From Aidingimonas halophila (GTDB taxonomy: Bacteria > Pseudomonadota > Gammaproteobacteria > Pseudomonadales > Halomonadaceae), in NCBI RefSeq assembly GCF_900106955.1, contig NZ_FNNI01000005.1, forward strand, positions 124,001 through 188,000: DNA of 64,000 nucleotides. Direction: 5' to 3'. Below are positions 46,290-56,766 of the stretch, piece after piece. Within the stretch, counting starts at the first letter, position 1; each line of letters opens with the position of its first letter. A model generated the notes under the pieces. That model was not told the origin of the DNA. It did not search any database and saw only the letters and a list, made by a program, of their open reading frames with translations. A program made the position numbers and the translations under genes.

Positions 46290-47660
46290 TCACGCATACA
46301 GATCGACTCGACCATTCAAGCTTGTGTTGATGTCGGTCGAAGCGGGTATGAGACCGGTCTGCTGCTCATCGAGGACCGATCCGCTGCTCCCTCCCGGTAT
46401 GGCAACCCGGTTCCCTGAACCCTCGTCGCTAAACCCGGCTTGTTGCTGCTGACCTTGGGGATGTTCCCCGACCATGGCTTCACCGAGTGATATTCCTTGC
46501 TCTTCCAGAGCCTCACGCAACTGTGGTATGGCCTGTTCTACTGCCTGTCGCACCTGTGCATGGGAGGAGAGGAATTGCGCCTGGGCGCCCTGATCACCCA
46601 CCTTCAGGCTGACCGAAAGCGGCCCCAACTCAGGTGGGTTGAGCTTCAGGTCGACCTGCTGATCCCCCTGACGTGACATGTTGATCATCTGCTGTCCCAA
46701 TTGCTGCTGCCAGGCCTGGCTGGAGATAGGTTGCGTCAATGTGGGAGTGGGCATGGCGGTAGCCGACGTGGACGTCGCTCCGGATGTCATGCCCTGGGCC
46801 GGTGAAGAGAGAGAGGTCAAGCCGGCTTGAAGATCAGCATGGCGAGGAGAGTCGTCTCCTTTGGATAATAGTGGGTTGTCCCGGAGACCGACATCCTTCC
46901 ATAGAGCCTCGGCTTCCCCCTGGCCGGATTGGGTCATCACGGTCATGGCCGATGCTTGCGTATTGGGCTGCTGAGACAGTTGAGCCTGAGCCAGGGCATG
47001 GCGACTGGTCAGCAGTTCCTGGGACAACAGTTGGCTCTGGTTACCGTTGCCATTCTGCGAAGAGGCATTAGCCAAACCGTCACCGGTCAGCCTGGTGGGG
47101 CTTGGGGATGGCTGGCCCTCGACGGTAGCTTGGGCATTACGACCGAAAACTCCGGTATCCGCAATGCTGGCGGCAATCTGGTTGAGCTGACCGGCATCAT
47201 CGATTTGGGATAACTGCTGCTGGATGGCGGCGAACGCTTCATCGTTGGACAGTTTGTCCAGGTCGATCCCTTGTTCGATCATGAGATCGCCGAGTGGCAT
47301 GCCTTCATCCAATAATGCGTCATCGTTCAGTTTCTTGACGAAGGCATCAGGACCCAGTTGATCCGCGTCGAGCAGGGTGGCCAGCTTGTCAGCCAAGCTG
47401 TCTATCGTGTCGTCAGATAGCCCATCTGGGTCGGCCAGCTGCTGCATGATCTGCGTCAGAGAAAGGGATGCTCCCTTGTCACCATCGACTTGTGTTGCCA
47501 GAGGCATATCGACCTCATCGCCAGCCTTGCCTTCTCGCTGACGGCTGACGTGTTCCAGTTGACGGGCGAATGCATCCATGTCGCCTCCGGCATCCCGTGA
47601 TTGCCCTGATGCCGATGCAGAGGGTTTGCCGGTTGCGGCCAATAATGTCGTAATATCCAT
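46290..47660 (-). CDS. fliK: Flagellar hook-length control protein FliK
   Basis: 456 residues, Gln- and Ser-rich with low conservation except for the C-terminal FliK domain (about 330-420: MINMSRQGDQQVDLKLNPPE, LGPLSVSLKVG). The domain pattern LNPPELGPLxVxL is diagnostic. The protein measures hook length and switches export specificity through FlhB. The next 209 bases to fliL contain regulatory-looking sequence. Confidence 0.9.
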   Translation of the reverse strand: MDITTLLAATGKPSASASGQSRDAGGDMDAFARQLEHVSRQREGKAGDEVDMPLATQVDGDKGASLSLTQIMQQLADPDGLSDDTIDSLADKLATLLDADQLGPDAFVKKLNDDALLDEGMPLGDLMIEQGIDLDKLSNDEAFAAIQQQLSQIDDAGQLNQIAASIADTGVFGRNAQATVEGQPSPSPTRLTGDGLANASSQNGNGNQSQLLSQELLTSRHALAQAQLSQQPNTQASAMTVMTQSGQGEAEALWKDVGLRDNPLLSKGDDSPRHADLQAGLTSLSSPAQGMTSGATSTSATAMPTPTLTQPISSQAWQQQLGQQMINMSRQGDQQVDLKLNPPELGPLSVSLKVGDQGAQAQFLSSHAQVRQAVEQAIPQLREALEEQGISLGEAMVGEHPQGQQQQAGFSDEGSGNRVAIPGGSSGSVLDEQQTGLIPASTDINTSLNGRVDLYA

Positions 47661-47754
47661 GTGGCCTCCTCATTCAGGTAACGGCACACGCCGTTTCCTG
47701 GCTGTCGTTATCGCGTATATCACTCACCACCCGGGGGAAACTCGCCGCACCAGG

Positions 47755-48228
47755 CTAGTAGCCATACCCGGAATCTTCCTGATGGCCGCCCTGTTGCCGG
47801 CGCTGCATATTGGCACTCATTTCGTCGTTGAAGCGCATTTCCCTACGGTGCTGTATCCATTGTTCCCGCGCCTCCCGTCGTGAGATCAAGGTATCGTACG
47901 ATGAGAGCGTTCGTTGCTTCTGCTGCCATTGTTCCTGGCTCTTGCTGACCCGCTGCCGCTGCTGGGCCAGTGTTTGATGGGCGCGATCGATGGCGGCATC
48001 AAGGGAATGCAGAAATTGTTGGTAGTTCTGCATGCTGGCCGGATCGATACCACTGTTCATGGCGCTCTGGAGCCGTCGGGCATACTCCAGCCGATAGTTT
48101 TCGAGAGTCTTGATCTGGGCATGCGCCTGTTGCTGGGTCTGACGTTCATCGGCAAGGGCCTTCGCAGCACTATTCCGTGCTTCGCGTGCCAGGTCGACCA
48201 GTGTGTCCAGCGGTGTCCGGTCTGTCAT
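47755..48228 (-). CDS. fliJ: Flagellar export chaperone FliJ
   Basis: 157 residues, an antiparallel coiled coil rich in Gln, Arg and Ala with almost no hydrophobic clusters. Start [20 protein letters not shown] and the helices around [20 protein letters not shown] fit FliJ. It links the FliI ATPase ring to FlhA. It overlaps fliI by four bases. Sequence conservation in the family is low, so context carries much of the call. Confidence 0.85.
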   Translation of the reverse strand: MTDRTPLDTLVDLAREARNSAAKALADERQTQQQAHAQIKTLENYRLEYARRLQSAMNSGIDPASMQNYQQFLHSLDAAIDRAHQTLAQQRQRVSKSQEQWQQKQRTLSSYDTLISRREAREQWIQHRREMRFNDEMSANMQRRQQGGHQEDSGYGY

Positions 48229-49619
48229 CGCTTACCTCCCATCAGTGCCGCCATGGCTTGCTGTGATGCATCAATATCGGCGCGTTCTTGCATGCCTTGT
48301 TGCAGGAAGCGTTCGAGTTGCGGGTACATCTGTACGGCTTGATCCAGGTCGGGGTCGTGTCCCGGACTGTAGGCCCCCACACTGATCAGGTCCCGGTTGC
48401 GCTGATAGCGTGAAACGAGTTGTTTGAACTGCTGGGCCTGATGCTGATGCCGCCCGTCAGTGATGGCCCCCATGGCGCGGCTTATGGACGCTTCGATGTC
48501 GATAGCCGGATAGTGTCCGGCTTCAGCGAGTTCTCGCGACAGTACGATGTGTCCATCGAGGATGGCGCGTGCCGAATCGGCGATTGGATCCTGGGGGTCA
48601 TCCCCCTCGGTGAGAACCGTATAGAACGCCGTGATCGAGCCACCTCCGCGTTTGCCGTTGCCAGCTCGTTCCACGAGATTAGGGAGTTTGGCGAAAACCG
48701 ATGGGGGATAACCTTTGGTAGCCGGTGGTTCTCCAATGGCCAGAGCGATTTCCCGCTGCGCCATGGCATAGCGCGTCAGAGAATCCATGATCAGTAGGAC
48801 ATTACATCCTGCGTCACGGTAATCTTCCGCCAGACGTGTGGCGTAGGACGCGCCTTGAAGCCGCTGCAGCGGAGAGGTGTCCGCTGGCGCCGCGACGACC
48901 ACGGCACGTTGTCGACCTTCCTCTCCAAGGATGTTGTCGATGAAATCCTGGACTTCTCGTCCTCGCTCACCGATCAATCCCACGACGATGACATCCGCCT
49001 GCGTGTAACGGGCCATCATGCCCAGTAGCACGGATTTGCCGACCCCGGAACCGGCGAAAAGCCCCATGCGTTGACCGCGGCCGACACAGAGAAGGGCATT
49101 GATGGCACGGATACCGACATCGATCTGCGTCTCGATCGGCGCACGATTCAACGGGTTCAGTGGCGGTGTGGCAAGCGGAGCGTGCGGCGCTTCACCAAGC
49201 GGCGGGCCGCTGTCCAGCGGGCGTCCGTTGCCGTCCACGATACGGCCGAGCAGCGTATCTCCCAGCGGGAAGCGGCGGGCACTGCTGGCATCTCCATCAC
49301 CAAGAGGGTATACGCGAGCACCGGGCACCAGACCGCTCAACTCGGCCAGTGGCATCAGGAACACTTTTTCTCCGGCAAAACCGACGACTTCCGCTTCCGC
49401 GAACTGTCTGCCGCGTTCGCCTTCATGGGCATGCAGTTCGATATGGCAGGCACTGCCCAATGCAACCTGTAGTCCGACTGCTTCCAGCACCAGCCCTGTC
49501 GCACGGATGATCCGACCACTGGCCCGGTAACGGGGAATCCGATCGACCCGGGCACCGACTCGCTGCAGTGTCTGCTGCCAGTGAGAGTGGTGCGGATTGG
49601 CGGTCGCAACGAGCGTCAT
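48225..49619 (-). CDS. fliI: Flagellum-specific ATPase FliI
   Basis: 464 residues (E. coli 457), F1-beta-like. The P-loop is GSGVGKS (190-196), and [13 protein letters not shown] and [13 protein letters not shown] are conserved. It energises flagellar protein export in the cytoplasm with FliH and FliJ. The ATG at 49619 overlaps the fliH stop (ATGA), which fixes the start; a longer frame extends into fliH. Confidence 0.96.
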   Translation of the reverse strand: MTLVATANPHHSHWQQTLQRVGARVDRIPRYRASGRIIRATGLVLEAVGLQVALGSACHIELHAHEGERGRQFAEAEVVGFAGEKVFLMPLAELSGLVPGARVYPLGDGDASSARRFPLGDTLLGRIVDGNGRPLDSGPPLGEAPHAPLATPPLNPLNRAPIETQIDVGIRAINALLCVGRGQRMGLFAGSGVGKSVLLGMMARYTQADVIVVGLIGERGREVQDFIDNILGEEGRQRAVVVAAPADTSPLQRLQGASYATRLAEDYRDAGCNVLLIMDSLTRYAMAQREIALAIGEPPATKGYPPSVFAKLPNLVERAGNGKRGGGSITAFYTVLTEGDDPQDPIADSARAILDGHIVLSRELAEAGHYPAIDIEASISRAMGAITDGRHQHQAQQFKQLVSRYQRNRDLISVGAYSPGHDPDLDQAVQMYPQLERFLQQGMQERADIDASQQAMAALMGGKR

Positions 49620-50362
49620 GCCTGATCGTCCTCGGTCGAAGAGTCGGTTGCCTGGTAGCGATGCCTGACTTGGCGGGTGATGGTTCGCCAGCGCTCTTCC
49701 CAAGTGGCATCGAGTTCACCATTGGCGCTAGTGGCCCGGCAGCCGCCTCGTGATATCTGGTCATCGGGTTGAAGTTGCCAGCCGGCAGCCTCGAATTCGA
49801 CGCCTAAATGCTGCTTGACAAGATCGAGATCGTCGGGATGCAGCCACAGGCGGGGCTTGCCCGTCAGCGCTGGTTCGGCGTGGAGTAATTCCCGAACCAG
49901 CTCGAGGATCTGTTCCGGAGAGGTTTGCAGCGCATCGCCGGCGAGCTGACGTCCTGTCGACAAGGCCAACGCCACAAGTTCGTTCGCTATCTCTTCGTCA
50001 AGCCGTTCGAGAGCCTGGCTGAAACGCTGGGCCAATGGCGTTATGGGCTCGAGAAGATCACGTGCCTGCGCTTGCATTGCTTGTTGGCCCACCGAACGAC
50101 CTTCTTCCTCTCCTTTGGCATGCCCATCGGCGTAACCGGCTTCATATCCGGCTTGGTATCCCTCCTTGCGAGCTTCTTCGCGGGCCTTTTCTCGTAACGC
50201 TTCATATTCGGCATTACGCTTGTAGGCCTGCTGCCGGATCGCCTCTCGTCGCTGACGATCACGCGAATGTTGATCTTGTTCGCGCTTGCCCAGTTCGTCC
50301 ATCTGCCAACGGCGCCACTGGTCCCCTTTGGTATGAGGATGGGAGAAGAGAGGATCAGACAT
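49616..50362 (-). CDS. fliH: Flagellar export regulator FliH
   Basis: 248 residues from the ATG at 50362, with GGAG upstream. A charged coiled coil (30-95) contains the GxxxG-type repeat run [20 protein letters not shown], typical of FliH and of the V/F-ATPase b/E-like stalk. The C-terminal domain binds FliI. It regulates the ATPase. It overlaps fliG by eight bases. Confidence 0.93.
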   Translation of the reverse strand: MSDPLFSHPHTKGDQWRRWQMDELGKREQDQHSRDRQRREAIRQQAYKRNAEYEALREKAREEARKEGYQAGYEAGYADGHAKGEEEGRSVGQQAMQAQARDLLEPITPLAQRFSQALERLDEEIANELVALALSTGRQLAGDALQTSPEQILELVRELLHAEPALTGKPRLWLHPDDLDLVKQHLGVEFEAAGWQLQPDDQISRGGCRATSANGELDATWEERWRTITRQVRHRYQATDSSTEDDQA

Positions 50363-51365
50363 AGGTGTCGTCTCCACCGCTGAGGACGATTTCGCCGCTA
50401 TCTGCTAACCTTCTGACCACTTGCAGAATGGTTTTCTGCTCGTTTTCGACCTGGGAAACACGTATCGGACCGCGTGATTCCATATCTTCCTGGAGCAGTT
50501 GTGCGGCACGCTGCGACATGTTGCGCATGAACTTTTCCATCAGGGCATCGGGAGCACCTTTCAGCGCGACCACCAGTGAGTTGGTGTCGACTTCCTTGAG
50601 GACCAGTTGAATACTGCGGTCGTCCAGATCGAGCAGGTTCTCGAACAGGAACATCTCGTCGATGATCTTTTGCGCCAGGTCCTCGCTGTGGGCTCTTACC
50701 GTATCGATGACTTCCTCCTCCTGACTGGAATTCATCAGGTTGAGAATTTCGGCTGCGGTGCGGACCCCGCCCATCTTGCTGCGCTTGAGGTTCTGGCCGT
50801 CCAGCATACCGCCGAGAACTTCCGTCAATTCCTGCAGGGCTGCGGGTTGCACACCGCTGAAAGTGGCAATGCGGAGCACGACGTCGTCACGCAGGCTCTG
50901 GTCGAACAGTTCGATGATATCCGCTGCCTGATGCCGCTCGAGGTGAACCAGAATGGTGGCGATGATCTGTGGATGCTCGTCACGGATCATCTCGGCGACA
51001 ATGGACGCTTCCATGAGATTTAGCGCATCGATCCCTGAGCCGGTACCGGTGGTTTCGAGGATATCCTCGATCAGGCTGGAGGCTCGTTCGTTCCCCAATG
51101 CCTTGGTCAGGACCGAGCGGATGTGATCACTGGAATGCAGGTTGACGGCCGTGAACTGCTGGGCTTCGTCGTGAAACTCTGTCAGTACCTGATGCATCTC
51201 CTTGTGCGACACCTGATCCAGGGTCGCCATTTCCTGGCTGACATCCTGCACCTCCTTGGGGGAGAGGTACTTGAACACTTCCGCAGCGCTGTCCTCGTCC
51301 AGGGCCAGAAGCAGAATGGCGCTTCGGCGGGCACTGGACATCTTCTGGGTCGCAAAATTAGTCAT
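50355..51365 (-). CDS. fliG: Flagellar motor switch protein FliG
   Basis: 336 residues. N-, middle and C-terminal armadillo-like domains are recognisable: [20 protein letters not shown], the [14 protein letters not shown] middle motif, and the C-terminal torque helix around [20 protein letters not shown]. FliG couples the stator to the C ring and joins FliF. It overlaps both neighbours by eight bases. Confidence 0.96.
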   Translation of the reverse strand: MTNFATQKMSSARRSAILLLALDEDSAAEVFKYLSPKEVQDVSQEMATLDQVSHKEMHQVLTEFHDEAQQFTAVNLHSSDHIRSVLTKALGNERASSLIEDILETTGTGSGIDALNLMEASIVAEMIRDEHPQIIATILVHLERHQAADIIELFDQSLRDDVVLRIATFSGVQPAALQELTEVLGGMLDGQNLKRSKMGGVRTAAEILNLMNSSQEEEVIDTVRAHSEDLAQKIIDEMFLFENLLDLDDRSIQLVLKEVDTNSLVVALKGAPDALMEKFMRNMSQRAAQLLQEDMESRGPIRVSQVENEQKTILQVVRRLADSGEIVLSGGDDTYV

Positions 51366-53118
51366 CTTGATTAATCCAGCTGCGTACGATCATGGCAATC
51401 AAGCGAGGATCTTCCTGGGCGATCTCACGGACGTCCTTGAGGCTCTGCTCATAATCGGCCGGTTGAGGGCCCTTACGGCGCGGTGGTGTATAGGACTCTG
51501 CCTCGCGTGGTTCTTCGTCATCATCTTCTTCATCCTCGCTGTCGTCGCTGATGGCATAAGTGCCGGCGGGTGCGAGGGTCGGCTGTTCGGTATAACGCCG
51601 GATGAACGGGCGCAGTATCAGCCAGTACAGCAACAGGGCGGCGATGGCGACAAGCAGGTAACGTCCGAGAGTGAATGCCAGATGCTGGATTTCGGAAGAT
51701 TGCCACCAGACTCTCTCGGCTTCTTGTTCTCCTTCGTCGGTGAACGGACTGTTGACGATCTCCAGTTGATCGCCACGCGCTTCGGAGAAGCCCATGGCCT
51801 GACGTACCAGTCCCTGAATCTGGTTCATCCGCTCGTCACTGATGGGAGTGGCTTCGACCTCGCCGTCTTCGTTGGTGCTCTCCTGGTAATCGACGACAAC
51901 GGCGACGGACAGGCGATCGACCTTGCCTCGTCGATGCTGAATATGCTCGACATTACGGTCGACTTCATAGTTGATGACACGATCATGCTGCTGACGTCCT
52001 GGCGTACCGTTGTCCTCGTCTCCTTCCTCATCGGCGCCCTCGTCGTCATTGCCGGCATCCCCTTCTTCATCACCTGCGCCATCAGCGGGATTCTGAATGG
52101 GGGAAGCAGCCGTGCCGGGAGGCGTATTGGAAAGGGCGCCGGGGACGCCGAGCGCGAGTTCATCACCGCCTTCATATGAGGCGCTTTCCTGGGCGCTACG
52201 AATCGCTGCTTCATTGGGCGCCTGATTGGGACCGTATTGCTCTCGTGTTTCTTCGCGGCTTGAAAAGTCGATCTGGGCCGCGACCTGGGCACGAACATTG
52301 TCCCGACCAAGGATCGGGGACAAGATGTTTTCAACGCGCTGCTGATAGGAGCGTTCGATTTCGTCGACATAACTCAGCTGGGTGCCATCGAGGTCTCCGT
52401 TGCCATCATCGGGTTTGGACAGCAGGTTGCCTCGTTGATCGACGACGCTGACATCTTCGGCAGCCAGCTCGGGGACACTGCTTGAAACCATGTGGACGAT
52501 GGAATTGACCTGCCCATCGCCCAATGTACGTCCACCATGTAGTGTCAGGACAACGGAGGCCTTGGCGGGCTCTTCCTCACGCACGAAGACAGAAGGTTTC
52601 GCCATGGCGATATGGACACGGGCGCTGGAGACGGGGCCGAGAGATTCCATCGACTGGGCCAGTTCACCCTCGAGGCCGCGTTGATAGTTGACATGCTCGG
52701 TGAATTGGCTGACCCCGAATGCCTGGTTGTCCATGATTTCGAAGCCGACATTGCCGCCCTCAGGCAATCCCTGCTCGGCCAGCTGTAACCGCAGCGTATG
52801 GACCTGGTCACTGGGAACCAGCAAGGTGCTGCCGCCGTTGCTGAGCTGATAGGGGATTTCCCGCTGATCGAGCTCATCAATGATCTGACCACCATCCGAT
52901 TCTGCCAGATTGCTGTATAGAACGCGGTAGTCCGGGCTTTGCGCCCAGAGAATCAGTGCGACAATGATGGCAATGACTGCAGCGACAACGATCAGCAGCG
53001 GCACCAGAGGGTTGCCGCGAAGCTGTTCCTGTAGTCGTGTGAGCATTTGCCGGCCATTGGCAGCTTGACTCGACGTATTCCTGTTCGTCGTCTCGTTGGC
53101 CGAGGCGGCGTTACTCAT
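51358..53118 (-). CDS. fliF: MS-ring protein FliF
   Basis: 586 residues. Two transmembrane helices (about 37-57 and 455-475) enclose a periplasmic region with ring-building motifs ([37 protein letters not shown]). An Asp/Glu-rich insertion lies around 335-370. The C-terminal tail ([20 protein letters not shown]) binds FliG. It nucleates basal-body assembly in the inner membrane. It is the first gene of the fliFGHIJK series and is divergent from fliE. Confidence 0.96.
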   Translation of the reverse strand: MSNAASANETTNRNTSSQAANGRQMLTRLQEQLRGNPLVPLLIVVAAVIAIIVALILWAQSPDYRVLYSNLAESDGGQIIDELDQREIPYQLSNGGSTLLVPSDQVHTLRLQLAEQGLPEGGNVGFEIMDNQAFGVSQFTEHVNYQRGLEGELAQSMESLGPVSSARVHIAMAKPSVFVREEEPAKASVVLTLHGGRTLGDGQVNSIVHMVSSSVPELAAEDVSVVDQRGNLLSKPDDGNGDLDGTQLSYVDEIERSYQQRVENILSPILGRDNVRAQVAAQIDFSSREETREQYGPNQAPNEAAIRSAQESASYEGGDELALGVPGALSNTPPGTAASPIQNPADGAGDEEGDAGNDDEGADEEGDEDNGTPGRQQHDRVINYEVDRNVEHIQHRRGKVDRLSVAVVVDYQESTNEDGEVEATPISDERMNQIQGLVRQAMGFSEARGDQLEIVNSPFTDEGEQEAERVWWQSSEIQHLAFTLGRYLLVAIAALLLYWLILRPFIRRYTEQPTLAPAGTYAISDDSEDEEDDDEEPREAESYTPPRRKGPQPADYEQSLKDVREIAQEDPRLIAMIVRSWINQDD

Positions 53119-53409
53119 GCTCCCCTCCGGTTGTCGAGGGGGTGATTACGGGATTCATTGCGACTTTCGGCTCCACAATCCATCGATTCAGCAATCTTCA
53201 TTTGCTCTACGACCCGGTGGTCTGCGTCTATCCCACGTGGCTCATCGCGACTGGTATTCCACGGGCGGACGAGTGATGGACGACATTATGCGTGAACGCG
53301 ACAAGGCTAAAGGGAAGAAAAGCCGACTTTTTATGCGGCAATTGAGGGGTTGGTGATTCCTGGAACTTGCTAGGCTTGCTGTCACTCGGTTCATATGCAG
53401 GAGTTGGAT
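53119..53409. other. Divergent fliF/fliE promoter region
   Basis: 291 bases without a gene. It must hold promoters for fliF (-) and fliE (+). I found no match to the sigma-28 pattern, and only a weak sigma-54-like GG-N10-GC (53362-53375) whose -12 box does not fit. I therefore assign no promoter class. Confidence 0.5.
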
Positions 53410-53739
53410 ATGAGTTCAAGCGCTATGCAAGACGCCTTGGCGCAGATGCAGTCCATGGCCAGCCAGGCATCGATGACGCCTGAAAAAGGGCAGCAGGTCT
53501 CAACTGCAGTGGGCGATACGGGCTTTGCTGATGAGCTGCAGTCTTCGATAGAGAGGATTAATGAGCTCAAGCAGGCGTCGAAAAGTCAGGAGCGCGCATT
53601 TCAGGCGGGTGACCCCGACGTGGCCCTTAATGATGTGATGATCGACAAGCAGAAGGCGAGTGTCGCCTTTGAAATGGGGGTGCAGGTCAGGAACCGACTG
53701 GTGACGGCCTACAAGGATATCATGAACATGCAGGTTTGA
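53410..53739 (+). CDS. fliE: Flagellar hook-basal body protein FliE
   Basis: 109 residues from the ATG at 53410, with AGGAG seven bases upstream; an ATG at 53395 overlaps that site. The C-terminus DVALNDVMIDKQKASVAFEM and VRNRLVTAYKDIMNMQV are diagnostic. FliE joins the MS ring to the rod and is the first protein exported. It is divergent from fliF, as in E. coli. Confidence 0.95.
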   Translation: MSSSAMQDALAQMQSMASQASMTPEKGQQVSTAVGDTGFADELQSSIERINELKQASKSQERAFQAGDPDVALNDVMIDKQKASVAFEMGVQVRNRLVTAYKDIMNMQV

Positions 53740-53742
53740 TGC

Positions 53743-54813
53743 CTATCGCTCTCCGGCGAGTGATGCCATGAACCGGTGGCGACGCGCTTCATGGCTGATG
53801 GGGAGGGCGAGAAGATGAAACAGTTTGGTCATGGCCGCTTCTGGCGTCATGTCACCACCGGACAGGACGTTGGCATTCTCCAGGCTATGGCTGGCAGCAT
53901 AAGCCCCTATCGATATTTCTCCCTTGGGACACTGACTGATGGCCGCCAGCAAGCGCCCTGACGCTGACGCTTCGGCCAGGGTGTTGGCCAAGGCGCTATC
54001 ATCCGGAATATTCCCCCCGCCCCAGACTTCCAGAAGCGCACCTCGGACATGGGCATTGGAAAGCCATTGTCTGACCAGTTTCGCATCGATCCCCGGCCAT
54101 AAAACGATTCGGGCCACTGCCGAGGGGTGGAGTGTCTGATAATCGGCGGCAGTCGGTGGAGCCGGACGCCCCTGCGCTGCTAATGTCCGAGAGGGCTTGA
54201 TGACCGGGTGGTGATCGACAAGTTCCCCGATGGGCGCGAGGTTAGGGCTGTCGAATGCATCCAGTGCGTGCGTATGCTGCTTGCGTGTCCTGGTGGCACG
54301 AGTGAGCTTGCCTGCAAAACAGACCGCGACTTCCTGAAGCTCGGGACAAGAAGCAAAGCGCAAGGCGGCCTCGATATTATCCAGCGCATCGCTGCCGTCA
54401 CTTCCAAGTGGACGCATGGCACCTGTGACGACGATCGGTATGCCTATGCCTTGAAGTTGAAATGCCAGGCTACTGGCTGTCCATGCCAGTGTGTCGGTGC
54501 CATGCAGAATGACGATACCCTTGTAGCCTGACTGTCGAGCCTTTGCCAGGTCAGCGAGTCGTTGCCAGTCATGGGGCGAGGCGGCACTGGAGTCGATGGC
54601 AGGAGAGGTCTCGATGACATCGAATGTGGGCAGGGCATCGCGACGCTCTTGAGGCAGTGTCACTAATGCGTTTCTCAACCTCGGCTCGAAATGCGGCGAT
54701 GCGGCCAGGCCTCGCTTGCTTGGCACCATGCCGATAGTGCCTCCAGTGTAGATGACCAGGAGAGGAAGGTGTCTTCGAGAGTCGTCACGTGTTTCCCTGG
54801 AGATGGGGGGCAT
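53743..54813 (-). CDS. ansA: Type I (cytoplasmic) L-asparaginase
   Basis: 356 residues. The two catalytic triad motifs are YTGGTIGM (Thr23) and HGTDT (104-108), with VTGAMRPLGSDGSDAL. There is no signal peptide, so it resembles the constitutive cytoplasmic type. It hydrolyses asparagine to aspartate and ammonia. It sits between fliE and flaG on the minus strand, seven bases from the flaG stop, so it may be transcribed away from flaG's promoter. A flagellar role is not expected. Confidence 0.9.
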   Translation of the reverse strand: MPPISRETRDDSRRHLPLLVIYTGGTIGMVPSKRGLAASPHFEPRLRNALVTLPQERRDALPTFDVIETSPAIDSSAASPHDWQRLADLAKARQSGYKGIVILHGTDTLAWTASSLAFQLQGIGIPIVVTGAMRPLGSDGSDALDNIEAALRFASCPELQEVAVCFAGKLTRATRTRKQHTHALDAFDSPNLAPIGELVDHHPVIKPSRTLAAQGRPAPPTAADYQTLHPSAVARIVLWPGIDAKLVRQWLSNAHVRGALLEVWGGGNIPDDSALANTLAEASASGRLLAAISQCPKGEISIGAYAASHSLENANVLSGGDMTPEAAMTKLFHLLALPISHEARRHRFMASLAGER

Positions 54814-54820
54814 GAAATGA

Positions 54821-55186
54821 TCAGGCCTTCAAGTCGATGAGTCGTCCCTGCATTTCACTCAATGATTCGGCGATACGCAACACCTCCTCTCGCGGAATCT
54901 GGCGTATCACTTCGCCGGTGTTCCGGTCGATGATCATGGCAACCGTGCGATTCTCATAGCTGTTGATGTCGAACGATATGCGATAAGGGCGCATCGCTTC
55001 GTTGATGCGTGACAGGGATGCCGTCAATTCACCGCGAGTTGGTGGTGCGTCTTCGCTCTGCGCGGCATCCTCTTCGGCCATCGTCGGTCCTGGTTGTCTG
55101 CCGAGATGGGCGAGCATCGTGTCCAGACGCTGCTGTGGAGTCAGCCCTTGGGTTCCCTGGCTCAGGTCATGAATAGGATCGCTCAT
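54821..55186 (-). CDS. flaG: Flagellar protein FlaG
   Basis: 121 residues from the ATG at 55186. The C-terminal FlaG domain (SFDINSYENRTVAMIIDRNT, GEVIRQIPREEVLRIAESL) is clear and the N-terminus is polar. FlaG affects filament length in Pseudomonas and Vibrio, where it is near flagellin and fliD. Here those genes are absent and flaG lies beside ansA. A sigma-28 promoter is 50 bases upstream. Confidence 0.9.
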   Translation of the reverse strand: MSDPIHDLSQGTQGLTPQQRLDTMLAHLGRQPGPTMAEEDAAQSEDAPPTRGELTASLSRINEAMRPYRISFDINSYENRTVAMIIDRNTGEVIRQIPREEVLRIAESLSEMQGRLIDLKA

Positions 55187-55235
55187 GATGCGTTTTCTCA
55201 CTCCCTTGTCTTTTTTCTGAATGGGCCCTTGAAGG

Positions 55236-55262
55236 TTATCGACAAGCGAAGTGAAAGCTTTA
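55236..55262 (-). promoter_or_regulatory. Sigma-28 (FliA) promoter of flaG
   Basis: On the minus strand: TAAA, 15 bases, GTCGATAA. The -35 is exact and the -10 has one mismatch from consensus. It lies 50 bases before the flaG ATG and directs transcription into flaG and possibly ansA. Confidence 0.8.
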
Positions 55263-55300
55263 GAGGCCAGGGCGGCCTGAGTCTGATGGAGGTTTCGCGT

Positions 55301-56158
55301 CTACTCGGCGTCGTGCAATTCGGCAGCAAACAAGGTGTTCTCGAGAAGCGATGCGACAGTCATGGGGCCTACGCCTCCCGGTACCGGGGTGATATGGCTC
55401 GCTCGCTTTGAGGCCACCTCGAAGTCGATATCCCCTGTCAGGTGGCCCTCGCTGTTCCGATTGATGCCGACATCGATGACAATGGCGCCGTCTTTGACCC
55501 AGTTCGCATCGACGATGCCGGGCTTGCCAACCGCAACGACCAGCAGGTCGGCGCGGTGCACGTGAGACGCCAGGTTTTCGGTAAAGCGATGGCAGACGGT
55601 TGTGGTGCAGCCGGCCAGCATGAGTTCCAGTGCCATGGGGCGGCCAACGATATTTGAAGCACCGACGATCGTGGCATCCAGACTGCGCACGGCCAGGCCG
55701 CTCTCCTGGAGTAGTGTCATGATGCCCTTGGGGGTGCAGGGGCGTAACAAGGGAAGTCGTTGCGCCAGTCGACCGAGATTGTAAGGGTGGAAGCCATCGA
55801 CATCCTTGTCGGGATGAATGCGTTCCAGCAGAGGGCGGGCATCGAGGTGTTCGGGCAACGGCAACTGGAGAAGAATGCCGTCAATGCAAGAGTCTGCATT
55901 CAAGTCATCTATCAAAGCTTCAAGGTCTTCCTGGCGAGTATCGGAGGGTAGTTGATACCGCCTCGACAGCAGGCCAGCCTCTTCGCACGCATGATGCTTG
56001 TTGCGAACGTAGATTTCCGAAGCGGGATCCTCGCCAACCAATACGACGGCCAGCCCCGGTGGCCGGTGACCTGATTCGATGCGAGCAGCGACTTGGTGGG
56101 CTACCTGTTGGCGAATGTGGGCGGAAATCGCCTTGCCATCGATCAGTCGAGCGGTCAT
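55301..56158 (-). CDS. folD: Bifunctional methylene-THF dehydrogenase/methenyl-THF cyclohydrolase FolD
   Basis: 285 residues (E. coli 288). Tyr50 and Lys54 (SEIYVRNK) form the catalytic pair, and LLQLPLP and GGVGPMTVA are conserved. It interconverts 5,10-methylene-THF and 10-formyl-THF with NADP+. GGGAGA seven bases before 56158 sets the start; the frame runs 52 codons further upstream into the tRNA promoter region and is rejected. It supplies the substrate of PurU, encoded at the other end of the window. Confidence 0.96.
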   Translation of the reverse strand: MTARLIDGKAISAHIRQQVAHQVAARIESGHRPPGLAVVLVGEDPASEIYVRNKHHACEEAGLLSRRYQLPSDTRQEDLEALIDDLNADSCIDGILLQLPLPEHLDARPLLERIHPDKDVDGFHPYNLGRLAQRLPLLRPCTPKGIMTLLQESGLAVRSLDATIVGASNIVGRPMALELMLAGCTTTVCHRFTENLASHVHRADLLVVAVGKPGIVDANWVKDGAIVIDVGINRNSEGHLTGDIDFEVASKRASHITPVPGGVGPMTVASLLENTLFAAELHDAE

Positions 56159-56252
56159 GCATGTCTCCCGCAAAGTCCGTGGATGAAGAGGCGTGATTTT
56201 CGCACGTGCTGAGTGTGTAGCAAAGTCGCTGTTCGTTTGTGAGCGTAATGAC

Positions 56253-56280
56253 TTGACCGACGGGAAAACATCCGTAGAAT
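56253..56280 (+). promoter_or_regulatory. Sigma-70 promoter of the tRNA operon
   Basis: TTGACC, 16 bases, TAGAAT, followed by a GC-rich discriminator (ACGCCTCGC) as usual for stringently controlled tRNA promoters. It lies 57 bases before tRNA-Pro. Confidence 0.7.
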
Positions 56281-56337
56281 ACGCCTCGCATTGGCGAGCC
56301 TGTGGTAGCGGCATTGAGGTCGTGCAGCGGCTGGCAT

Positions 56338-56414
56338 CGGGGTGTAGCGCAGTCTGGTAGCGCGCCTGCTTTGGGAGCAGGATGTCGGGGGTTCAAATCC
56401 CTCCACCCCGACCA
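56338..56414 (+). tRNA. tRNA-Pro(TGG)
   Basis: 77 bases with encoded CCA. The acceptor stem CGGGGTG/CACCCCG is complete, the anticodon loop TTTGGGA has TGG at 56372-56374, and GGTTCAAATCC is the T loop. It reads proline codons. Confidence 0.96.
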
Positions 56415-56482
56415 TAACGTGTTGATTCGGTTGGCATGTTGGTCAGTTGTAAGTTGCTTGCAGGACACATGACCAGTAGTAT

Positions 56483-56559
56483 GCGCCCATAGCTCAACCG
56501 GATAGAGCAACGGCCTTCTAAGCCGTAGGTTGCAGGTTCAAGTCCTGCTGGGCGTGCCA
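56483..56559 (+). tRNA. tRNA-Arg(TCT)
   Basis: 77 bases with encoded CCA. Acceptor stem GCGCCCA/TGGGCGT (one G-T pair), anticodon loop CTTCTAA with TCT at 56517-56519, T loop GGTTCAAGTCC. It reads AGA and AGG codons. Confidence 0.96.
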
Positions 56560-56612
56560 CTTGCCTGGTTGGATGGATACTGATGGTCTTTGCTGAAGTG
56601 TGATGCAGTCGT

Positions 56613-56688
56613 GGTGGATGTAGCTCAGTGGTAGAGCCCCGGATTGTGGCTCCGGTGGTCGTGGGTTCGATCCCCATCATCCACCCCA
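56613..56688 (+). tRNA. tRNA-His(GTG), copy 1
   Basis: 76 bases including an encoded G-1 opposite C73, the identity element of tRNA-His, and CCA. Anticodon loop TTGTGGC with GTG at 56646-56648. It is identical to the next copy. Confidence 0.96.
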
Positions 56689-56766
56689 TTTCGCTTCTCG
56701 TGTTCGGGCCGGCCGCCGTTTCGAGTCGTAGCAGCACGCGTGCCCCCTATCTTCGGCTGTTGTCGT

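Noticed and set aside
53358-53380. Sigma-54 promoter for fliE
   Set aside because: GG-N10-GC spacing exists, but the -12 element reads AGGC instead of TTGC and the -24 box is imperfect.
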